Shown: positions 52,728 to 63,732, counted from the stretch's first letter. The stretch: 64,000 nucleotides of DNA from Trichomonas vaginalis G3 (GCF_026262505.1 NC_067206.1:9668268-9732267), one strand, 5' to 3'. Translations and numbers: made by a program. The notes: generated from the letters alone by a model not told the origin.

Positions 52728-53048
52728 TCAATTAAATTTGATTTCATTCATAACACTCAATACAATGATACCAAAATATTGGAACTGTTTTCTGTCAAAT
52801 ATTCTATACAATAGTTTTTTTTCTGAAAGTGTAAATATTACAATTGAATAATTTATTGAATTCTTAAAAATCGCTCTTCGATATCCTTTTGTTATTTGCA
52901 CAATTTCTTCATTTTTTATATGAGATTTTTTTCTTAGTAACTTCTCAAAAATCATTTTTTTTCTCCCCTCAAAAATATAATCTATCGTTAACATCAAATG
53001 ATTAGAATCCAATATACTATTACTTTTATCATTTATTTGCAATAACAT
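52728..53048 (-). CDS. Weak hypothetical ORF, 106 residues
   Basis: MLLQINDKSNSILDSNHLMLT... Composition is plausible (KNEEIVQITKGYRRAIFK) but there is no initiator, family or neighbour support. It could be a remnant of a larger gene. It occupies most of the gap between the tRNA and the kinase gene. Confidence 0.3.
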   Translation of the reverse strand: MLLQINDKSNSILDSNHLMLTIDYIFEGRKKMIFEKLLRKKSHIKNEEIVQITKGYRRAIFKNSINYSIVIFTLSEKKLLYRIFDRKQFQYFGIIVLSVMNEIKFN

Positions 53049-53171
53049 TATTTCAAAGGATTTTCAAATCCTAACTGTTTTGAATAATTATTTTTCTTTA
53101 AACTTCAAGGCTCCCAATTATCAATATATCTAATTCAATTTGTTTCTAATTTCAATACTTTCAGAAACATC

Positions 53172-54071
53172 ATGGGTAGCATCGGACCGTATACTGTGAT
53201 CGATCCTATTGGCAGAGGTGTTTCCAGCACAGTCTATGTTGCACGAAATACAGATACAGATGAAGTTGTTTGCATTAAAGTTATTCCAAAAGCAGAAAAA
53301 GAAAAATGTTTTCTTGATACTGAAATAAAGGTTTTACCAACCCTTAATCATCCAAACATTGTTAAGTTTATTGACTTCTTGGAAGATTTGGAAAATTATT
53401 ACTTAATTGAAGAATATTGCAATGGCGAAACCTTAACTCAGTTTGTTGAAAGCGGAAAGCTACTTACTGAACGATCCATACTTAGCATAATGCAGCAACT
53501 ATTCTCAGCACTTATGTACATTCATGCAAAAGGTGTTAGTCATAGAGATCTCAAGCCCGACAACATCATAATTATTGATTCAAGTAACATCAAAGTGATC
53601 GATTTTGGACTCTCAACAGATGATAATTCTTCACTTCGTTCCACATTTTGTGGTTCTGTGGCATTCGCCTCACCTGAATGCATAAATCACCAAAAATATG
53701 ATGCCAAGGCCGCTGATATTTGGTCATGTGGTGTCATATGCTTCTATCTTTCCACCGGCCAGATACCATGGAAAGGAAATAATATTGTCCAATTAATGAG
53801 GAGCATCAGTGCAGTTAACTATTATATTCCTAACTCTATTTTAATACCAATTAAGAGTATAATTACTCAGTGTTTATGTCTTGATCCCTCAAAACGCCCG
53901 ACAGCCGAAAAGTTATTAGAGTCGCCATTTTTATGCACAAAAGGCCGTCGCAATGCACGTTTAATTCGAGTTGAATTATCATGCGGTCAGATTCCGAGGT
54001 TATCAGTAATACAACCCCCAGTTGTTGCTAGAAAAGCACCAAGAAAACGCCCAAAGATATATTCTGTATAG
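53172..54071 (+). CDS. Serine/threonine protein kinase (CAMK/AMPK-like)
   Basis: 299 residues and essentially only a kinase domain. Glycine loop GRGVSSTVYVA at residues 14-24, the lysine of VCIKVI at about residue 36, catalytic loop HRDLKPDN at about 124-131, DFG at about 144, SPE in place of APE (ASPEC), and DIWSCGVICFYLSTGQIPW in the C-lobe. All catalytic residues are present, so it should be active. The T-loop (SSLRSTFCGSVAFASPE) resembles CAMK-group kinases. A short basic tail follows (RKAPRKRPKIYSV). An initiator TTTCAATACTT lies 18 bp before the ATG. Trichomonads have very many such small kinases; the specific role cannot be told. Confidence 0.93.
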   Translation: MGSIGPYTVIDPIGRGVSSTVYVARNTDTDEVVCIKVIPKAEKEKCFLDTEIKVLPTLNHPNIVKFIDFLEDLENYYLIEEYCNGETLTQFVESGKLLTERSILSIMQQLFSALMYIHAKGVSHRDLKPDNIIIIDSSNIKVIDFGLSTDDNSSLRSTFCGSVAFASPECINHQKYDAKAADIWSCGVICFYLSTGQIPWKGNNIVQLMRSISAVNYYIPNSILIPIKSIITQCLCLDPSKRPTAEKLLESPFLCTKGRRNARLIRVELSCGQIPRLSVIQPPVVARKAPRKRPKIYSV

Positions 54072-54269
54072 CTTTAATGATATTATTATATATCTTTTCT
54101 CGTTCGCATTATAATTTTTTAATTGTTGATAATTTTTGATTAAAAATTCTTTCCCTTTAAACAAAAAGTAACCAATTAAATAAAGATAGACAACGGAATA
54201 TATTTATTATATAATTTAAACATATATTACAAACAAATATTAAAACACCAATATTTTTGTATTTTGATC

Positions 54270-54755
54270 TTAATTGAAGTAAGTCTGCTTGTGTGGAATT
54301 ACTGCATCTCCAACAAGTTTTCCATTTTCAGGAGCATCGAATGGCTCAGATCCATCTTCAGAAAGGTGGACTGAGATTCTTGCACGAGCTGGAATTGATT
54401 GTTTGTTTGGAGATTGAAGCTGAAATTCAGTAGAGACAACAGAATTTGGTTCGAAAGCATTAAGGCTAAGTTCAACTTCACCAATTTCTTCATCTCCTCC
54501 AAATAAATGCTTCTTGAAGAGAATGAAGACGAAGGATGATCTTGATGGATCATTGTATCTGAATTCCCATGTCTTGTCTGGGTGGCTCCTTTCGTTGAAT
54601 TCGGCTGCGTGACCCATGAAATTATTTCTTGGTCCAACACGTGCAACTAATGTGGTCTTGCCTGATGTCTTGAAGCTACCAGTCTGAACACCATCGATAC
54701 GAATATAGGCACGGTTGCCATTCATGAGAGGAACGTATTGGAAGTTACTGCGCAT
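54270..54755 (-). CDS. C2-like beta-sandwich protein (161 residues)
   Basis: From MRSNFQYVPLMNGNRAYIRI, since the codon before it is not ATG. Text of alternating strands (TTLVARVGPRNNF, WEFRYNDPSRSSFVFILFKKH, EEIGEVELSLNAFEP, PARARISVHL) follows the pattern of a single C2-type domain. The classical Asp set of calcium-binding C2 domains is not obvious, so calcium binding is doubtful. No membrane span. Initiator TCATCATTTTAA starts 12-15 bp before the ATG. Codon use is richer in preferred codons than the kinase next to it. Small C2 proteins are typically lipid or protein adaptors. Confidence 0.6.
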   Translation of the reverse strand: MRSNFQYVPLMNGNRAYIRIDGVQTGSFKTSGKTTLVARVGPRNNFMGHAAEFNERSHPDKTWEFRYNDPSRSSFVFILFKKHLFGGDEEIGEVELSLNAFEPNSVVSTEFQLQSPNKQSIPARARISVHLSEDGSEPFDAPENGKLVGDAVIPHKQTYFN

Positions 54756-55375
54756 CAATATTAAAATGATGACCTAGCGACTATTGAAATTTTCAGAGTC
54801 CTATCAATCGAATTTTCAGAATGAAATAGGTCATTGATTTGAGAACCTTAAATAACCTATATGAATACTGTGTCTTATCCTGCACTTCGCACAATTCAAA
54901 ATAGTTCAAATAAATGCCTCGGTCTCAAAATTCTTTCAAAATGATTTGAAAAGATTTCATTGGTTTAATCGTACACATCCAAAAAATCCTAATATAGTGC
55001 TAGTTTTTATTACAAAATCATTCTGATAGACGCATAGGAGTGTTCCTATGAAGTTATTTCATAAACTCAAATAACGTGAAAATATTCGTTGAGCCAACTT
55101 TAATAAAAACATAATATCACTAGAATCCTTTTAGGGACTATTACACTTTTATTCGTTTAACCCCGTAGTCAATTTTTGATTTCTGGAAATTAAAACGTTT
55201 AGAACTCATTTCAAGGAAATTCCATATGATTATAGTAGAGATCGCATACAGAATTGTAAATATACTATTTATCTGTTGAACCGAAGGTAAATTTTTCATT
55301 TTGTAAATAAACTAATTAACTTTATTAAAAACAATTCAATAACATAGATAAGTACTGTAGTACGATGAACGGCAA
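54756..55375. other. AT-rich intergenic region between C2-like and CK2 beta genes
   Basis: About 0.6 kb. Contains the initiator of the C2-like gene at its left edge. No ORF, repeat or RNA gene recognised in the rest. Confidence 0.6.
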
Positions 55376-55990
55376 TTATTTCTGTTCTTGGTTAGAATTA
55401 TCGGTAATTGCTTTTTTACTATTTTCTTCCTGTTTTTTAGCGAATATCAATTTGAAATGGCTTAGATCTAGTGTTTTGGGCAATGCTGTTGGAGTAACAA
55501 CTCTAAATCTTTGTCTAAGTAGATGGACGTAAGTAGGACCAAAATATGCACCGTCGACAATGTTAAATATTGATGAAGGTGCTTCGTAGACATCGTTGCA
55601 GTTGGGACAATAAAGTTTCATTGTTGATTCACCTAAAACTTCTGATTCTCCGTATGGTAAGCAGTAGCATCCTTTGCAAAGATACCTAGGACATTTTGGA
55701 AATATTTTGGTCTCGCGCTTTTCTTTCATTTTCTCGCAACCATCATATGTACATAAATATCTTCGATGAATTGCTCCGTATAATTTGATAGCACATTTTA
55801 ATTCGTAGTGACTATAGTTCGGTTCGTAGAATTTTGTTTTTTTAATCATTTTCATAGATTCTGCATAATTTCCTATTTTATCTTTTAAGCCGTAAAAGTT
55901 AAATGAATCATCCAGGTAATATGGATCAACTTCTATCATGTAACTATATGCTGGATGAGAAATAAGCCATTGAGCAAAGGAAACACTCAT
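55376..55990 (-). CDS. Casein kinase II regulatory (beta) subunit
   Basis: 204 residues from MSVSFAQWLISHPAYSYMIEV. The family hallmarks are present: FIEVD-like and YYLDDSFNFYGL at the N-terminus, and the zinc-finger region CPRYLCKGCYCLPYG...MKLYCPNCNDVY, then SSIFNIVDGAYFGPTYVHLL. The four cysteines (CPRYLC and CPNC) fit the beta-dimer zinc site. The protein dimerises and links two catalytic CK2 subunits. The frame continues upstream to an ATG at 56053, adding a 21-residue hydrophobic stretch (VGLIIIVYQLGQFFCCF) not usual in this family. A TCAAAATAG initiator lies before that longer start, so the start is uncertain. Confidence 0.85.
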   Translation of the reverse strand: MSVSFAQWLISHPAYSYMIEVDPYYLDDSFNFYGLKDKIGNYAESMKMIKKTKFYEPNYSHYELKCAIKLYGAIHRRYLCTYDGCEKMKEKRETKIFPKCPRYLCKGCYCLPYGESEVLGESTMKLYCPNCNDVYEAPSSIFNIVDGAYFGPTYVHLLRQRFRVVTPTALPKTLDLSHFKLIFAKKQEENSKKAITDNSNQEQK

Positions 55991-57222
55991 AAAGCAACAA
56001 AAAAATTGGCCTAACTGATAAACAATAATAATCAAGCCAACGAATCGATTCATTCATTCTATTCTATTTTGAAACCATATATGATCAAAAAAATTGAAAA
56101 GAAATCAAGTTAGCATCTTTTCTAATTCAGATCAGTTTGACCGAGAAAGATAGCACGTATTTTCTACCTAAACAATATGGAAACATCAGAAACCGCATCA
56201 GCGCATGAAATTTCATAATATTATTGGTTTTATTTTAATCAAGTCCATTAACTCTTCTCAGCAGCTAGTTACTTTATTTATCACCAAAATGCATGCAAGT
56301 ACCTGTAAATAACAGGAAAACTAACATGTAATAATGATAAATCGTCAATTCGAGAGGTAATAGGTACATTACATATCAGATAACTAATGGTATTCAATAT
56401 AAAAATGATTGAAAAAACATAAAAACCATGCAATTTGAGAAAAATCATATTATGAAAGAATTTTATATTTAGAAATTAAATACTGCTGAGAATTTATAAG
56501 CATAGTCATATGCGGCACATTTTGTTTCATATAATTAAGATAGAATTATAAGATATTGATTCGAGTGGGAAAGATTCCACAAATTTTGTTTGTAAGTGTT
56601 TGTGTAATTTACACTGAACTATGTTTTTAAATGAAGTTATCTAGAGCCGAGAAATATCTTTTTTTCAAAATCGAACATGATCTGAAAGACTGGGAAATTG
56701 GGAGTTTGAGAATAAAAACTCGTGCTCAATTTTTAAGAACTGTAAATTTTAATTTGTGTATTTTATTAATTTCTAAGGAATACAGAGCTACTTGTGGATC
56801 AGACCTTTCAATAGAATTGAATAAATAATTATCAAAGAACTAACAGCAATAGAGAGAAACTGTTCTTGTTCCATAAAAATCGTTTTGAATTTTTTTTCAA
56901 AAAGATTTTGAGGAATTTTTTATAAACCATCTAACTCAACTTATAGAAGAGGTCTGATTAATTATAAATACGTTTTTTAGTCAGAATTTTCAAATGAATA
57001 TCATTTTGTGTATCTTCTGAAAATAATTTATATACACTTTTAAAGACATTCTGATAGTAAATATACATTTTCCAAAATCATATTCAGAAAAACACTTATC
57101 AATTCTCTCAATTCAAAATTATTACTCAAAGTATACCATCATTCTATTTATTCCGAATTATTCAAGTTATTAATAATTAACGTTTTTAAAAAATTTTCAA
57201 TTATTCTCTCGGATTAATAAAA
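55991..57222. other. Upstream region of CK2 beta and the cyclase
   Basis: About 1.2 kb, AT-rich. A 65-codon frame at 56631-56828 has no initiator or family and is not called. The cyclase initiator TTTCAATTATTCT sits 24 bp before 57223. Confidence 0.6.
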
Positions 57223-60200
57223 ATGAAATCAATGAGCAATTCCTTCCATTCATCATCCCCTGATAGGTCATTTTCAGACACTACAACATCATCGAAATAT
57301 GAAGGTCTCATTGAGCAAAGCAAAGGGAAAATTGTGATCCGTCAAATTCAAAATTTATTGAACTACATGGATTCAATTATTCCACCATATTATACTTTAC
57401 ATCAAGTAGTCACCATGTTCTGTGCCTTTCAAATGTATGGAATGTCCTTTCTTTCAAATCTCGATACTTTATATGATCGAAATGACGTAGTTTATAAGTT
57501 TTTCAACTATTTATCGATATTATGGAACATAACTCCAATTAAATATAGAGATGAATGCTCATTTTACATATCAATCGTATATTTCTTCTTTACATTTTTC
57601 TTTATAATCGCTATGCTCACATCTGCTTCTTATTATGCTAAAAAGGGCTCGTTAAATGTTGTAATAATGTACATTATTTACCTATATATGGCCATTTTTG
57701 GCTATGTTTTGCACGGACCATGTTTAGAGTCATGTTTTGAAGTGATTAGCCGAATGGCAATGAAAGAAGAAACGTACTATTCAAAGGGATTTAACATAGC
57801 AACTATAGTTATTACCTTGGTTACCTTCGTTTCTTATTACATTTTTTATAGACAAATTTATTCATACTCGTTCATCTTTAGACAAACTGCATTCTTGTGC
57901 ATAAGTGGTAAACAACAACAAATTATCATGCAAGTACTGTCTTTTCAATCATTATGCGTCGGATTAATGACAAGAATACCGAAAGAAGCACAAACAGCCT
58001 TTTGTGTTGTCGGAATTATAGCGATTATATACTCAATATTCCGTGTGACTCTAACACACTCATTAGTTTACATGTGGCAGTCAGTTATGTTTATGTCATT
58101 TACAATTTTCGGAATTATATCATATGTAGCGCATGTTATCATGATTATGCTTGATTACAAGATTAATGTACCGGCAATTTTCATCCATTTCTTCGTAATT
58201 CTTGCTGTCGATCTAATCAGTCACTTTTACATGAAATATTTAGTCAAAAAAGCCATGGTTGCATTGGATAACGTGTATGAAAAAAAAGATTTTTTGGAGC
58301 AATGCACGAATCACAGGAAATTGATGATTTATTCCATTCTTGGATTCCAATTTGCACATCCAGCAAGTTTAGAATTCACTGTTTTCAAATATATAACTGA
58401 CAAATATCCTTATGAAGCGAGTTATTGGCTTATTTATGGAAAGTTCGTTGCCATTTATCCAGAACTTAGTGATACATTATCTTTCATTGTTAGAAACATG
58501 ATAGGATACAAATTAAAAGGTCTTGCAATCAAACAAGCGATTGCACAAACAAAAATCATTTTCCAACAAAGAGAAACAAATTTGACAGGTGATCTCAAGA
58601 AGAAATTAAACAAAATGGCTAAAGAAGTATCAGACATAAAGAGAACAATCAGAAGAATATGGGATCAAGTCATCCAAGGAAACGCAAATGAAATGGATAA
58701 CGCAGTTGCAAGTTCATATAAAAAGACACAAGAAACTGATGCACATTTCAATTTATTAAGAATACAATTGCCAAACAACAGATTCCTTTATAGATCATAT
58801 GAATCATATCTCAGGGAAATAAAGAATGATCTCGCAGGCTTCCAACAAACAAATGAACAATTGAGACTCCTTGCAAGAGGTATAAGAGTTCATCCTGATC
58901 ACACACAACTTTTAGGTTTAAGAACTTTCCCTAATTTACCACAAATTTTACCTTCATCTCAATCTATAAATCCTCCATCACAAAACAGTGAAATGAGTGA
59001 AAACTTGACATTCGCTGAAGACATAGATGATGAAATTTATGCCAGAAATTGTGAAGAAAACAAAATGTTGGCAGATTTAATAGAAAATCTTACAATACCA
59101 AGTCTCAAGAATTCAAGGATATTTATTATTGTTATATTCGTGTTTTCTATGGCTACAGGAATTGTTTCTTTTGCTTTGTTAGCGAGATATAGAAAGAGAA
59201 TCAATTCACCAAAGAAAATGCAGTATGCAACAGATTACGCCAGATTTTATGTTTCTTCAAGTATAACATTGTGCCATTTGTATATTCTCAAAGTACTTAA
59301 TTTAGTTCCATGGAAGGAAATAAAGATGAAATACTACAACAGTGAAGAAGACTTGAAAATGCAATTGAGGTATTGTATTTCGCAAGTTATTAATTACGGA
59401 AAATCCCTTTCTGACTTGAAAATGAAAGAACTTGATTCTTACATCAAAAATGCTAATGATTGTTTGTTTGAACCAACAAATAAATTCACTTATGTTGAAA
59501 AAGATTTTTCAACAAAAACACAAACAATTTCATTAACTGATGCAATGAATACAGTTGTTATGAGATTGGCTGAAATTGTTGATTTAAATGATAACGAAAT
59601 CACAAGATTAACATTGCTTACACCTTCAATTATGACACCAATGGTCAACAAATTTGATTTAACTCTTCAGTTCATTAGTGCTACTGATAATTTGACAGAA
59701 CACATTAACAGCGAAGTTACAAAAGAAGACAAAGTTTTGAGATTGATTTCATATGGTTTCATTGTTTTCTTTGTTATTATTACTATTATCATGGCTTTGT
59801 TTGTTTATTACAAGATAAACCATGACAAGAAAATTGTCTACAGAACTCTTATGGCACTTCCTAAAAATGTTGTAAGTCAAATCAACGAAGGATTAAGAAT
59901 AAGAAAAAGCGGCGATGATAGTTCAAGAGGAAACAATTTAACGAGCCAAGCGAATATTGCTAATGAATTGGAGTATTCCAAACAAGAAGAGAACATGATA
60001 AAAGTCTTAGTAAATGCAGCAGATGAAACAGATTCAGCTATGACAACAATCAATTCAATTATTACTTGTTTACTTGTTTTCTTAATTATGTCAGTAATTT
60101 TGGCAAATTCTTTGGCCCAAATTTTCATCGAACAAGGCGATGCAATCAACCAAAACGTCCAACATGTTGATAACTTGATGACAATTGGCAGCTTGTATCA

Positions 60201-61902
60201 TAACATGTTTGCGGAATTTAATGATATCACTGCAACTTTCCTTGGATATCCAACAAATGCTTCAGTAAATATGACAGCAAAAATCAATAGCATGCAAGAT
60301 TACCAAAGTAAGTTGAATGATTATTATAACTGGATGAGATACGGATATAAGAATGCTCTTCCTTATCCAGATTTCTCTAAAATTGTATCTCAATCTATTG
60401 AAAATGCTGGCTGTAATTGGAATGTTATCTTTCAGACAGTTGAAGATGGATTTAACTGCTTTTCTCCTGATGTTTTGATCAAATATACATATTATTTGAC
60501 TCATTCAATGATTGATGCAGCACTTGTCAGTAAAAAATTTACAGGAACACCATTCATCAATGCAAGCAAAGTTGCTTTAATCAACAGAATATATTTGTTC
60601 AGATTGATTGATGATTTCATTTTCCCAGGTGCAGAACAAGTTGACGAAAAAGTCAATAAAATTGTTATTTCTTCTTTCCCAATTTGGGGAACATTGATTA
60701 TTGTTACAGTCCTTTCTTTCTTGGTTATTCTTATAGCTATCCTTTTATTAATCAAACAGATAGAGAACAGATTAAGATACGCTTTGAGATTACTCCTGAG
60801 TTGCCAACCTTCTTATGTAACTCAAAACGGTTTTATTATGACAGTTTTGACAGGAAATTTCAAGCAAAATTCAAATGATTCTTCAATGAGAGGTAATGAA
60901 TTCTATGACACTCTCGTTGAAGATTTACCGGATTCAATTATAGTTACTAATGGACAGAACTACAAGATTGCTTCAATGAACAAAAGCGCAAAAGAATTGT
61001 TCAAAGGAGATTTAGTTGGATCTTCATTGAACGAATACTTGGGATCCACAGATTTCTCTCCAGAAAGTAACAGCAAACTCCAGAAACTCTTTGATTTCAA
61101 TACAAAATCCGCACAATGCGCTGTGCAATTCATGAAAGGTGATGTAGATAAACAATTTTTACTTGTTTCAAAGACATCAGCTTTGCAAGGTGACAGTTAT
61201 ATATTCATTGTAAGAAACAACACACAATCATTCATGTACAACAAATTAATCACTGAAGAAAGATCTAAAAGTGATCAATTGTTGGCAACAATCTTACCAG
61301 CAACGTTAGTTCCAAGAGTGCAAGCTGGAGAAAAGAATATTTCTTTCTCTGTTCCTTCGGCAACAATTTGCTTCATTGATATTGTTGAATTCACCCCTTG
61401 GTGCTCTTCAAATTCAGCACAAGTTGTAACAGGAACATTGAATAACATTTTCACTGAATTTGATACAATCGTTGCTTCTTTGCCTGTAATGGAACGTGTC
61501 AAGTGCATTGGAGATTGTTACATGGCTGCAGGAGGTATCTTCGCGGATACTCCTAATGTTTTACAGTTCGCAAGATCTTCTGTTGATTTCGGATTGCAGG
61601 CAATCGACGCGATCAGGAAAATCAACGAAAAACTCGGAATGAGTCTCCAAGTAAGAGTTGGTTTGCACATTGGAGGTCCTGTTGTTGCTGGTGTTATTGG
61701 AACAGGAAAACCAACATTTGAGATATTCGGACCGGCTATTTCAATGGCACAACAAATGGAACATAATGGAGTTCCAATGAAAGTTCACGTTTCTAGGTCT
61801 ATTTATGAATTGATTTATGGCGGAACTTATAAGATCGAAGAAAGAGGAGAAATCCAAATCAAACAGGGAAAAGTTTTAACTTATTTAGTTACTATGCAAT
61901 AA
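57223..61902 (+). CDS. Large multi-span nucleotide cyclase
   Basis: 1559 residues. An N-terminal bundle of about ten membrane spans (residues about 60-350), a soluble helical stretch, then further spans near residues 635, 845, 945 and 1150, flanking an extracellular-type region with many Asn sites. A PAS-like segment (LPDSIIVTNGQNYKIASMN) is at about 1225-1320 and a class III cyclase domain at 1376-1555. Metal-binding FIDIVEFT and IGDCYMAAGG are present, and the adenine-type Lys (RVKCIGD) is there. The usual Asn and Arg of the N-x3-R motif are replaced: GPAISMAQQME has Ser and Gln. So it may be inactive alone or act with a partner. This protein design is typical of trichomonad receptor-like cyclases. 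Confidence 0.9.
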   Translation: MKSMSNSFHSSSPDRSFSDTTTSSKYEGLIEQSKGKIVIRQIQNLLNYMDSIIPPYYTLHQVVTMFCAFQMYGMSFLSNLDTLYDRNDVVYKFFNYLSILWNITPIKYRDECSFYISIVYFFFTFFFIIAMLTSASYYAKKGSLNVVIMYIIYLYMAIFGYVLHGPCLESCFEVISRMAMKEETYYSKGFNIATIVITLVTFVSYYIFYRQIYSYSFIFRQTAFLCISGKQQQIIMQVLSFQSLCVGLMTRIPKEAQTAFCVVGIIAIIYSIFRVTLTHSLVYMWQSVMFMSFTIFGIISYVAHVIMIMLDYKINVPAIFIHFFVILAVDLISHFYMKYLVKKAMVALDNVYEKKDFLEQCTNHRKLMIYSILGFQFAHPASLEFTVFKYITDKYPYEASYWLIYGKFVAIYPELSDTLSFIVRNMIGYKLKGLAIKQAIAQTKIIFQQRETNLTGDLKKKLNKMAKEVSDIKRTIRRIWDQVIQGNANEMDNAVASSYKKTQETDAHFNLLRIQLPNNRFLYRSYESYLREIKNDLAGFQQTNEQLRLLARGIRVHPDHTQLLGLRTFPNLPQILPSSQSINPPSQNSEMSENLTFAEDIDDEIYARNCEENKMLADLIENLTIPSLKNSRIFIIVIFVFSMATGIVSFALLARYRKRINSPKKMQYATDYARFYVSSSITLCHLYILKVLNLVPWKEIKMKYYNSEEDLKMQLRYCISQVINYGKSLSDLKMKELDSYIKNANDCLFEPTNKFTYVEKDFSTKTQTISLTDAMNTVVMRLAEIVDLNDNEITRLTLLTPSIMTPMVNKFDLTLQFISATDNLTEHINSEVTKEDKVLRLISYGFIVFFVIITIIMALFVYYKINHDKKIVYRTLMALPKNVVSQINEGLRIRKSGDDSSRGNNLTSQANIANELEYSKQEENMIKVLVNAADETDSAMTTINSIITCLLVFLIMSVILANSLAQIFIEQGDAINQNVQHVDNLMTIGSLYHNMFAEFNDITATFLGYPTNASVNMTAKINSMQDYQSKLNDYYNWMRYGYKNALPYPDFSKIVSQSIENAGCNWNVIFQTVEDGFNCFSPDVLIKYTYYLTHSMIDAALVSKKFTGTPFINASKVALINRIYLFRLIDDFIFPGAEQVDEKVNKIVISSFPIWGTLIIVTVLSFLVILIAILLLIKQIENRLRYALRLLLSCQPSYVTQNGFIMTVLTGNFKQNSNDSSMRGNEFYDTLVEDLPDSIIVTNGQNYKIASMNKSAKELFKGDLVGSSLNEYLGSTDFSPESNSKLQKLFDFNTKSAQCAVQFMKGDVDKQFLLVSKTSALQGDSYIFIVRNNTQSFMYNKLITEERSKSDQLLATILPATLVPRVQAGEKNISFSVPSATICFIDIVEFTPWCSSNSAQVVTGTLNNIFTEFDTIVASLPVMERVKCIGDCYMAAGGIFADTPNVLQFARSSVDFGLQAIDAIRKINEKLGMSLQVRVGLHIGGPVVAGVIGTGKPTFEIFGPAISMAQQMEHNGVPMKVHVSRSIYELIYGGTYKIEERGEIQIKQGKVLTYLVTMQ

Positions 61903-62535
61903 TTTTTTTGTATGATAAATATATTATTTTTTATAACCAATTATTTTTATTACAATGCCAATAAAATGAGTGAAATTTCAAATTAAAAAATGCCATTTAG
62001 ATTATTAATGATACATAGTCATTACATTAACTTTTACGATCAAATACAATGATAATTTTGTGATTTATTGAATTATTACAAATAATTTTTAAGATTTAAT
62101 GGTTATATGGCTGACATATTGAAACATAATACAGACTATAAGAAGTAATTAATGTTCTTCAATAAATTATTCATATTAAGCTATTTGAATATCTATTGTA
62201 TTAATTCTTATCAACAAAATTACTTTGCACCATGTGAAATAAGGAGTTCAGATATTTCTTTGCTATTTTTATCTACAGCATAGCGAAAATCCGAAAACTA
62301 CTTAAAATGTTGTCCGATATAAAAAAATTGGGGTGATTGAGGGGGAATGATGCGAAAATTATGAATTGAGGACTATAAGCATATCAAACCATTTTATTAC
62401 ATTGAAAGGAAGGAAAATATAATAAAAAGAATGTAAAGTAAAGAAAAATGAACGAGAATTATTCTATATAAAGAATTTTTACAAGAGGGTATCGTAAGTA
62501 TGAAAAAATATACAATAAAAAATAAAATAATATTA
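61903..62535. other. Intergenic region with an ankyrin-repeat relic
   Basis: On the minus strand 62220-62286 reads RYAVDKNSKEISELLISHGAK then stop, the last repeat of a trichomonad ankyrin protein. Flanking sequence shows no further repeat, so this is an isolated gene remnant. The rest is AT-rich. Confidence 0.55.
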
Positions 62536-63732
62536 TTAAGCGCGTTGGAAGTTCTTCTTCGAACGAGAAGACTCTCGAGGAGCTATGTATGGAGAAAGTT
62601 TGATATAGAATATGATTGAAACGAAAATTCCAGCAACAATTCCGACTCCCATAATTACAATCAAAGCTTGGTCTTCTCTGAGCTTTGTATCCATGAAACG
62701 TGGTATATTGTTTACCTGGATCGGAATCATTGATGCTGGGCAGAGATATGTGTTCAAAACTGTCATTGGAATCAAAGTAACGTTATCTCTGACTGTGCAG
62801 CTTGCTGTTAGTATCCTTTCGGCATTTTCTGGTGCGCTTGAGAATATACAGTTAATAAATGTAATTTTGGCCGCTGGTAGAGCTTTTGATGCATCTGGCT
62901 CGACTTTGTTGATAATTACGCTGTTAAAGACAGAGAGATCGTAGTTTTCAACGCAAATTAAGCCGGATTTAACTTCAGTCTTCTTTTCTTTAATCAAATT
63001 AAGTCCATTTATGATATGATACGAAGCAGCCTTAATTATAATGGCAAATGGAGTGTTGTCCATATCGTAGATATTATTATCGAGCTTGATAAGCTTGAAA
63101 TGTTCACATAAGAGGCAGCATTTAGGCTTAGAATCAATTGATTGGGAACGAGAAGAGTTTACTTGAGCTACAGCACATCTATCAGTCTGGAGTACAATGT
63201 CTGAGGATTTGCAACCTGCAAATGTAGATAGCGAAATAATTGAATTATCTCCGCCGTCAGTCTTCACACCACACTCTGTTGATACGCATTCTATGAAGCA
63301 CAAACTTGATATAACATTCTTCTTGGTACGTGTGAATATAATTGGGTACTGGCTGACTTCACATTTCGTAAAAGAAGATTTCGAAATGAAAAGAGGACGA
63401 GTTGACTCAATGTAAATTACTGGACGGTTGCTTTTGATATTGACAAAGTGACAGTTAGTAATTTCTACAGGGCTGTCAGATTCTTCTTGAAAAACTAATT
63501 CAATCGTAGTTGTTGTGGTAATCGTCTTGCTAGCCAATGCAACACTTCCAGATAGGCTGTTAGAGAATTTAGATGAATGAATTTTGAATGGTAAAGAGCT
63601 ATAAATAATTGGAGAAAATTGGCGTGAAAATGAGCAGGATTTGAGTGAGAAAACCTTATGTCCTGACAAAAGAGGAGACATAGAAAGCGATCTCTGTGAA
63701 ATCAAGTTCAAAATTGTTGTATTTATTGCCAT
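62536..63732 (-). CDS. Beta-helix (Pmp-like) membrane protein
   Basis: 398 residues. The body has repeating short strands with Asn/Cys/Ser turns (ITNCHFVNIKSNRPVIYIES, ISKSSFTKCEVSQYPIIF, SLCFIECVSTECGVKTDGGDNSIISLSTFAGC) as in right-handed parallel beta-helices of trichomonad surface proteins resembling bacterial polymorphic membrane proteins. A single C-terminal span (ALIVIMGVGIVAGIFVSIIFYI, about residues 350-372) is followed by a short basic tail. No N-terminal signal peptide is seen, so insertion could rely on the C-terminal span or the true start may differ. No clear initiator was found upstream of this ATG. Likely surface-exposed. Confidence 0.65.
   Translation of the reverse strand: MAINTTILNLISQRSLSMSPLLSGHKVFSLKSCSFSRQFSPIIYSSLPFKIHSSKFSNSLSGSVALASKTITTTTTIELVFQEESDSPVEITNCHFVNIKSNRPVIYIESTRPLFISKSSFTKCEVSQYPIIFTRTKKNVISSLCFIECVSTECGVKTDGGDNSIISLSTFAGCKSSDIVLQTDRCAVAQVNSSRSQSIDSKPKCCLLCEHFKLIKLDNNIYDMDNTPFAIIIKAASYHIINGLNLIKEKKTEVKSGLICVENYDLSVFNSVIINKVEPDASKALPAAKITFINCIFSSAPENAERILTASCTVRDNVTLIPMTVLNTYLCPASMIPIQVNNIPRFMDTKLREDQALIVIMGVGIVAGIFVSIIFYIKLSPYIAPRESSRSKKNFQRA

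Noticed and set aside
56631-56828. 65-codon frame upstream of the cyclase
   Set aside because: No initiator, no family and ordinary AT-rich composition; it could be real but cannot be supported.
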